The position numbers and the translations under genes were made by a program. Source: Adiantum capillus-veneris (Eukaryota > Streptophyta > Polypodiopsida > Polypodiales > Pteridaceae). Taken from it: a DNA stretch of 64,000 nt. Location of the stretch: assembly GCA_014529385.2 (NCBI GenBank), contig CM043947.1:130288391-130352390 (forward strand), given 5' to 3'. The notes beneath the pieces were generated by a model. The model ran no database searches. It saw nothing but the letters and a program-made list of their open reading frames with translations, and was not told the DNA's origin. Each line of letters opens with the position of its first letter. Position 1 is the first letter of the stretch. Of the stretch, positions 58,049 to 64,000 are shown piece by piece.

Positions 58049-59119
58049 TCATCCATCATGGATAGCAGGATTGTAAGTGCACTCTGCGCTAAAAGCCCAT
58101 TCTGCATCAACATCAGCAACACAATCTCCTTTCACAGAAGACTCAACAATGGCTGCATTTGTAGTGGAACCAACATTTGCAGTGGAACCACCCTCTTTCT
58201 TCTTAGCCTCTTTGGCCTTCAACTTAGGACACGACTTGATCAAGTGATCATTGGCTTTATAATAATGGCAACGCATCTTCTTTTTCCCCTTATCACCAGA
58301 ATTGCCAGACGAAGTACTGCCAGCAGAAGCATTAGGAACAGAAATTTTGCCACTTGCAGCAGAACCATAAGAAGTGGCTGCATTACTGTTACCACCCTTT
58401 CTTTGAGAAGCAATAAAAGCCTGTTCAACTGCACGCTGCCTAGTCCTGTTTTTTCTAGAAAGTGACTCTTGCAACAGCATTGTGCATAATGCATCAAACT
58501 TGACAACTTCAATATTTCCTTGGGTCATCAGTCTCCAAGTACTAGCAAAAGTCTGGTAGGAATCTGGTAAGGCATCAAGAACAGTCTGCACAAGGGAACT
58601 GTCTGAAATGACTTCACCTGCAGAAATAAGCTGCTCATTGATATCCTTGACACTAGCAAGGAAAGTGTCCATATCATCTTCCTCAGGCATAATCTTCGAC
58701 TCCAGCTCTTTATACAGCAAAGCAATTTTAGCCTCATTGCGGCTTGCATAAAGACCTGCTAAAATATCCCAAGCCTGTTTTGCAGATTTTGATGAACGGA
58801 TGTGAGGAACAATGGTGTGCTTCACAAACAACGCAATCAATGCATGAGCCTGCGCATCCTTAACATCCCAACGAGCTTGTTCTGCCGTAGGAAAAACAAC
58901 TCTAACAGCTACAATCCTTGCAGCAAGACCTGCAATATCCTCAACATCGCCTACATCATCAGAACCAGGACGTACATCAATGCCCTGCACAATGTTCCAG
59001 ACACCCTTTGACACAAGAACATGTTGCATCATATAAGCCCACATAGGGTAGTTGTACCCATCCAACCTGTCCTGAGCAGCAAACATCTTGAACACATCTG
59101 TGTTGTTGTTGTCAGCCAT
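58049..59119 (-). pseudogene. gag: copia-2 gag
   Basis: ATG at 59119 (MADNNNTDVFKMF) is preferred over an in-frame ATG at 59179 because the latter would add a hydrophobic stretch atypical of copia gag. LDGYNYPMWAYMMQHVL and the region to about residue 230 match UBN2-type capsids. The zinc knuckle reads CHYYKANDHLIKSC: the second Cys is replaced by Tyr (TGT to TAT is one G-to-A change), which should damage RNA packaging. The frame ends at TGA 58049-58051 and continues in frame into the protease. Confidence 0.92.
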
Positions 59120-59467
59120 GATAAATGCTGCACCTGATGTGAAAACTGCCCAAAAATAGGAGAAACGGAGCGGGAACAATCTGTGCTATATAGCACAAAC
59201 CGTAGAAGACTATAAGGCACCTGTAATGCAGAAAATGGCACTGACAGAAATTCTACAGAAAATGACAAAATAGCCTGTGCAGTACTGCTTGTAGTGGAAA
59301 CGGAGGCTGAAATGAGCCCAAATCAAAATTCTAAGCAGACCAAGCTCTTTGAGCTTGCCCAAAGTTTTTGTCGACCTGCGAACGCTCGCCAAAGCTAACT
59401 GAAATCGGAGAAAGTAAGCAGGCGTGTGCTGGAGCAGCTGGTGACTAAGCCCGGGAGGACGTGACCT
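59120..59467 (-). other. copia-2 leader
   Basis: About 350 bp between primer site and gag. It matches the leader of the element starting at 63629. No genes. Confidence 0.8.
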
Positions 59468-59479
59468 GCTCTGATACCA
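59468..59479 (-). promoter_or_regulatory. copia-2 primer binding site
   Basis: The minus strand reads TGGTATCAGAGC, 2 nt after the 5' LTR. It fits initiator tRNA-Met. Confidence 0.9.
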
Positions 59480-59481
59480 AT

Positions 59482-59708
59482 TGTTAAAATTAGGGTTGCA
59501 AAGAAACACACACAGCTTGGAGAAGACGAAGAAAGCTCAAGGCACACAATAGAGAGTGTGTTACTTAGTGTGCAATGGAAAGATAGATAGCCCTAGAGTG
59601 ATGGGCGTATATACAATGCACAGGGGAAAAAACCTCCTAAAGAGGGAAAAAATGCCCCGGTGGTCCTAGTGTGTTCACACACATCACTACCACATGTATA
59701 TGGTAACA
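59482..59708 (-). repeat. copia-2 5' LTR
   Basis: 227 bp. A TATATA-type box (GTATATACG, about 59607-59616) is oriented with the element. ATGTA follows at 59709-59713. Confidence 0.93.
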
Positions 59709-59713
59709 ATGTA

Positions 59714-60240
59714 CTTAATCATTGATATTGGCTAGCCTAATCATACCAGAGCAAAGTCAATAAGAGATCAATGCTCGATGCGGTCAATACTTAGTGAATT
59801 TGCATGCCGCCTAAGACACATTCTTATTGAACGCGAAGGTCCCATTCCATTTAGTGTGCATGCCTCAGCAAAAACATGTCCTAGCGTGTAGAAACCGTAT
59901 TCCTTGTAGAGTGGACATCATTGACCTAGAGTTAATTAAAGTGCCAAACATAGAAATATGATTTTGTGCACTATTGTCTCTTTAGTTGACTTTCTTGTCT
60001 AAATTGTCGTTAACCCTTGTGTAGTCTACTTAAAATAGAATATCTTGATCCCTTCCCTTGGATCTCGTAGGAGTGTTTTTGGTACAAAGGAAGGTGAGGG
60101 AACCATTCCATGAAAGACAACTATATTGAAGGCATAGTGAAATCCTATTTCACCTCTTATAACAATGTCATAGAGCATTCAAAGAGTGCAACCTTAGGTA
60201 TAGTGAAATCCTCATTCACACCTACAGGAGATAGATATTG
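59714..60240. other. unassigned sequence
   Basis: No gene recognised. A repeated phrase (AGTGAAATCCT(A/C)(T/A)TTCAC) occurs near 60140 and 60202. Confidence 0.4.
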
Positions 60241-60379
60241 TGTCATGCCAAGGGCATAGCTGGTGGTCAAGGACCAGGCCCAAGGGCGATTGCTAGTGTG
60301 GATAGGGAATGAGGCCCATGGGGCTATTTAAAGGGAGGTTGGGAGGATCATTCCAAGCAGTCCCATCAGGGGCATTTCA
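60241..60379 (+). repeat. TRIM-like 139-bp LTR
   Basis: It starts TGTCATGCC and ends GGCATTTCA (imperfect inverted ends). A TATTTAAA box lies at about 60325, and a primer site follows 1 nt downstream. No second LTR was found, so the length is inferred from the ends. Confidence 0.55.
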
Positions 60380-60380
60380 C

Positions 60381-60392
60381 TGGTATCAAAGC
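60381..60392 (+). promoter_or_regulatory. primer binding site of the TRIM-like element
   Basis: TGGTATCAAAGC differs by one base from the initiator-Met PBS used by both copias in this window. Confidence 0.7.
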
Positions 60393-61129
60393 AAGGGTTA
60401 TTTTGGGCATGAGGGCGTGGAGCCACCCACTTTTCTTATTCCATGCTCATGCAAACTAGGGGGCCGAGGAGATTGGAGGCGGGCATGGCCGCTTAGCAGG
60501 GGACGAAGACGAAGGAGGGCAATTCCGTGTGCAGGGTCTCTTGAAGCGAGGGGAGGTGGGGTGTCGACCAGCTCCAAACAACACGTGGTGGGTCTTGATA
60601 GGTGTGCGAGACCGCGAGAAGGAGTTCTTGACACTGGAGCTCATGCCAGGGAGCACTCTATTGAGTTCTGTGTGCAACCCTTGCCCCCTCGGCTGCCTGT
60701 TGTTGAGGGGGCCTGTGGTGAGTCTTGTATTTCACACCAAGGCGCCCAAAGGTCCTTGGCCTTAGGGAAAATTTAAAAAAAAGAGGGGTTCTCTCTCCTT
60801 AGGGCAAGTGCCGATGACTGCAACCCTCCATTCCTTGACGGTGAACACGGAGATAACCTCGTCGACAAGGGTCCTGGAACTTCGTCGGTAGGCCCTCGGT
60901 TTTTTGCATATTTTCCAAAATTGTAAAGGTTGGTTGCGATTAACTTTCTGCGGCTTCGAGAGTTTCAAACAAGTATCTATTACAACTTGTCTCTTTGGGA
61001 AGATCCAGTCGTTTGCGACGTTTCAAAAGAGACGGTTACGTTTCAAGCGAGGTATTTGGACAATTGGACTTACGGATTGGCAAAGTTTGGAAGGGAAGGC
61101 ATAATTAGCACGACTAATTATCATCTTTT

Positions 61130-61654
61130 GTGGTGCATATTAAGGTTGTGATACCTTTTGGAATCAAGGTATTCTTATGTTATTCTTCCCTTTATTTGCT
61201 AGCACCACACAAACATGTCATGGATGCCTCGTTCGATTTTCTAGATAGGGAACTTTTCAAGAATCATCTTTTTGACTTTGAACTTCCTTGCCGAGCATCT
61301 ACTCCTCCTCCTCAGAGTGTGCTTGACATTTTGGAGGACACTAATAATTTAATCGACGACAAAGAATACGTCACAAGGCATGACTTTCAAAAGTTTGAAG
61401 AACGGTTTCAAAAATTGGCGGTTCACGTCCAACTGCTTGCTACACAAGGGGATCACCTTACGGAGCTGATCATCTTGTGCATCCCACAGGCTACAGTATC
61501 TACACTTGTGGAAGTCGTCAAACCAGTCTCCACCAAGGTGGCAAAGAGGAGACTTTCCACAATAGACTTTCAGAAAGCCAAATTGCAAAAGTTATGTTCC
61601 AATTGTATGGGACAGCATCACCGGAAACATTGTCCCTGGAAACTGGATTCATAG
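61130..61654 (+). CDS. small gag-like protein with a zinc knuckle
   Basis: The frame is open for 174 codons. The likely start is the internal MDASFDFLDRELF (about 61217), giving about 145 aa. It is acidic and helical (YVTRHDFQKFEERFQKLAVHVQLLA looks like a coiled coil), then a Val/Thr linker and a terminal CSNCMGQHHRKHC, a CX2CX3HX4C-type knuckle as in the 49-51 kb gag. It lies about 0.8 kb after a TRIM-like LTR and primer site, on the same strand, so it may be the only protein of a small non-autonomous element. No capsid domain is clear. Confidence 0.5.
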   Translation: MVHIKVVIPFGIKVFLCYSSLYLLAPHKHVMDASFDFLDRELFKNHLFDFELPCRASTPPPQSVLDILEDTNNLIDDKEYVTRHDFQKFEERFQKLAVHVQLLATQGDHLTELIILCIPQATVSTLVEVVKPVSTKVAKRRLSTIDFQKAKLQKLCSNCMGQHHRKHCPWKLDS

Positions 61655-62350
61655 GTCTTTTTTATGGATTCTGCTACTAAGTAGTCAATCAATTTTCTTG
61701 CATGCTCTTTAATGGTTATCTACCCTTTCAGTTATCTGTATAGGATACAATAACTTGCTTATTATAGCATGTTCAATCAAGATATCATACATGTTACAAT
61801 GATGCTTTCTTTCTTTATGACATTTTGACATGGCCGATTCTTCTCTACTTGGACATGTGTGTCAATGGGAGCATATATTAGCTATGAGCACAAGCACTCC
61901 ATAAGTACCGACGTGAAGCATGGCTTCCCTTTCAACATTTGGCATAATGGTTGCCAAAGGTTTGGGATATGCTAATAGGAGGTTTTTTTTGTCACAAGAG
62001 ACTGTATATGGCACGGAAAATGACATTCTTCTCCGTAGCAGATATGGTTATTAGCCAAATTCTAGCAAGTTTTATTTCGACAAACTCAAGACAACTTGCC
62101 ATAGCCGGGCAACCATGATACACAATAGTAATTTTTCTTTTGTGTTGGCCACGATTGCCTATTGTACAAAGCAAAGTGATTTGACACAATTTACGACACG
62201 CAAGGCTTCTAACTTGTGCCATGATCATGCCGCACTGACTTCAACTCAACGACATTGGCACACAGTTCTGGGCATTTGACAAGGTGCGGATATAAGCTCA
62301 CAATTTACGTACGACAAACGGTAAATTGTGCCCGATAGTGCAAGGCACTT
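61655..62350. other. unassigned sequence
   Basis: No gene or repeat recognised. Confidence 0.4.
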
Positions 62351-62425
62351 TAGGTATCGGCTCAATTGGTAGAGTCCGTTAATGTTGCCAAGGGCTTACA
62401 CCTCTGCGTGCATGGGATGCCAATG
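62351..62425 (+). other. possible tRNA-derived SINE remnant
   Basis: CGGCTCAATTGGTAGAG (62358-62374) resembles a pol III A box within a tRNA D-arm. CATGGGATGCC about 50 nt on is where a B box would lie, but it is degraded. The acceptor stem is not visible, so this is not a functional tRNA. Confidence 0.35.
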
Positions 62426-62783
62426 AGATTGACATAATCCCATCTCATTACTATTTATGCTAGCTACTCTCTCAAAGACAAGATTTGTTATGGACATTTT
62501 AAACCATTTTGTGCTTATTCACATGCAAAGTGCCATACATATGCACCCTGATATAGTCACAATCACATACAAGGTAAGTGGGTCAAGATGCGACTTATGG
62601 TACCTCTCTCTATGAGGGTGTGGTACAAGAACACTTTTGTATGCTATTGAGATACGTTGTTGTATGCTATTGAGATACATTGTTGTATGCTATTGAGATA
62701 CACTAAGCCACAAACATGGTCTGCACTGGATTATATGCAAGGGGCATACAACACATTCAAAGAAGGAGTTTTCCTCAGCCCAA

Positions 62784-62857
<74 letters not shown>

Positions 62858-63628
62858 TCTTATGCGGTGCGGGAGAGGTGAAACTAGGAATGATTTTCTC
62901 GACATCTTTCTATGTCAATTCGGTAATAGGACGGGCTATGAGCCAACAAGAAGGGCTAAGTGCCATCTATTGCCACCTATTTTGGAGTGGCTAAGAGCCA
63001 TTTGTTTGTAGTACATTAGTGATTGATTTCAAGATTGAACAATTCTATACAGTTGAGTACACATCGATTACAATGGACAAGCAAGAGTTTTGCCATTAGT
63101 GTTTTTTTGGGCATTCTTTTAGCACTACACACTTTAATGTGAAAGTCAAGTAGAGTTTTTTGAACGTCTTAAACTCATAAGGGCCTATCTCTACCAAGGT
63201 GTATAGATGAAGCCAGCATTTCAGACAGCATGACTGTTCACAAACACCCGAGATTATGGATTTTTGAGTGTGAAAAAGATCTAGTTGTGAATAGGACTCC
63301 AACTTCAGTGGAGCTCCTAATGGCAATAAGAGTGCCTATATGAGTACAGTTTTGGGGTAAGACCCAACTCGTGATTACTAAATCCCTTAGTAAGGGTTGA
63401 TGGTCAATTCTTGGAACATTCACACTTGCATCTTCAAGGAAAGATGTCCATAGACTATCAAGGGTAGTGGAAAATTTCAACTTCCAAAGGAATGTAATGC
63501 CTCGGAAAACCCAAGGGGGTCACGGACATAGGCCAAGGGCTGAAAACTGCTAGATGAGCAATTTTCCTGCCAAGTTTAACCAAGGCATTTGACAATGTTG
63601 ATTTTAACCAAGGGGTCTCGATTGCAAA
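62426..63628. other. unassigned sequence with a (CT)n tract
   Basis: (CT)n lies at 62786-62853. A 27-bp phrase (GTATGCTATTGAGATAC) repeats near 62640-62700. No gene recognised. Confidence 0.5.
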
Positions 63629-64000
63629 TGTTACCATATACATGTGGTAGTGATGTGTGTGAACACACTAGGACCGCCGGGGCATTTTTTTCCTCTTTAG
63701 GAGGTTTTTTCCCCCGTGCATTGTATATACGCCCATCACTCTAGGGCTATCTATCTTTCCATTGCACACTAAGTAATACACTCTCTATTGTGTGCCTTGA
63801 GCTTCCTTCGTCTTCTCCAAGCTGTGTGTGTTTCTCTGCAACCCTAATTCCAACAATTGGTATCAGAGCAGGTCACGTCCTCCCGAGCTTAGTCGCCAGC
63901 TGCTCCAGCACACGCCTGCTCACTTTCTCCGATTTCAGTGAGCTTTGGCAAGCGTTCGCAGGTCGACAAATATTTTGGGTGAGCTCGAAGAGCTCGGTCT
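63629..64000 (+). mobile_element. copia-2 family element, 5' end (continues past window)
   Basis: LTR 63629-63855 (227 bp, TGTTACC...CAACA) matches the copia-2 LTRs in reverse orientation. The primer site TGGTATCAGAGC at 63858-63869 and a leader matching 59340-59467 follow. Gag would start beyond the window end. The left flank is GCAAA. Confidence 0.92.

Larger units (their letters stand above)
54556..59708 (-). mobile_element. complete Ty1/copia element (copia-2), 5153 bp
   Basis: 227-bp LTRs with TG...CA ends, an initiator-Met-type primer site and a copia gene order on the minus strand (gag, protease, integrase, RT, RNase H). It is flanked by ATGTA. The LTRs differ at 6 of 227 positions by eye, all transitions. 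Three in-frame stops and at least three frameshifts inactivate it. A related element begins at 63629. Confidence 0.95.

Noticed and set aside
60309-60776. 155-codon frame spanning the TRIM-like LTR end and leader
   Set aside because: It runs through the primer site and has no domain; the real candidate ORF is at 61217-61654.
62351-62425. Functional tRNA gene
   Set aside because: No acceptor stem or intact T-arm; only an A-box-like piece remains.

Overview
The window looks like heterochromatic, repeat-dominated DNA from a large plant nuclear genome. The grounds are Ty1/copia and other LTR elements with initiator-Met-type primer sites, LINEs, long dinucleotide microsatellites, a decayed PPR (pentatricopeptide) fragment, and no intact single-copy host gene. 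The PPR wording and a Coprina/Penelope-like reverse transcriptase (RT) suggest a fern or lycophyte rather than a flowering plant. That is inference, not proof.

Layout. 1-3954: unassigned DNA, a diverged ~290 bp tandem array carrying a conserved 22-bp palindrome (about 1030-2300), and an LTR-like stretch. 3955-22385: copy A of a ~6.2 kb minus-strand unit encoding an ORF1 and a Penelope-like RT. It is split by two nested LTR elements. One is a complete copia (4467-10016, target duplication GTATT). The other is a minus-strand, pol-less LTR element (14331-20921) carrying gag plus a 559-aa membrane-anchored ORF. About 23655-30291: copy B of the same unit, without the nested insertions, which confirms the pre-insertion sequences. 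30780-38770: LINE copies on the minus strand. 38771-48400: mostly unassigned DNA with microsatellites, two LTR 3'-end signatures, a small inverted-repeat element and a PPR pseudogene. 48435-52350: a gag-protease retroelement fragment with four zinc knuckles. 53821-54338: a MITE-like element with four G-boxes. 54556-59708: a second complete but dead copia (minus strand, target duplication ATGTA). 60241-61654: a TRIM-like LTR, primer site and small gag-like ORF. 63629-64000: the start of another copy of the second copia family, on the plus strand.

The elements are layered by age. Copy A was broken by later insertions. Both full copias carry stops or frameshifts, yet retain 5-bp target duplications and LTR pairs that differ at only 5/192 and 6/227 positions by eye. 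Most stops can be explained as C-to-T or G-to-A changes, as expected from methylation-driven decay. No host pathway can be assembled here; the genes that act together are the gag/protease/integrase/RT modules within each element. All similarity statements come from reading the sequence, with no database search.
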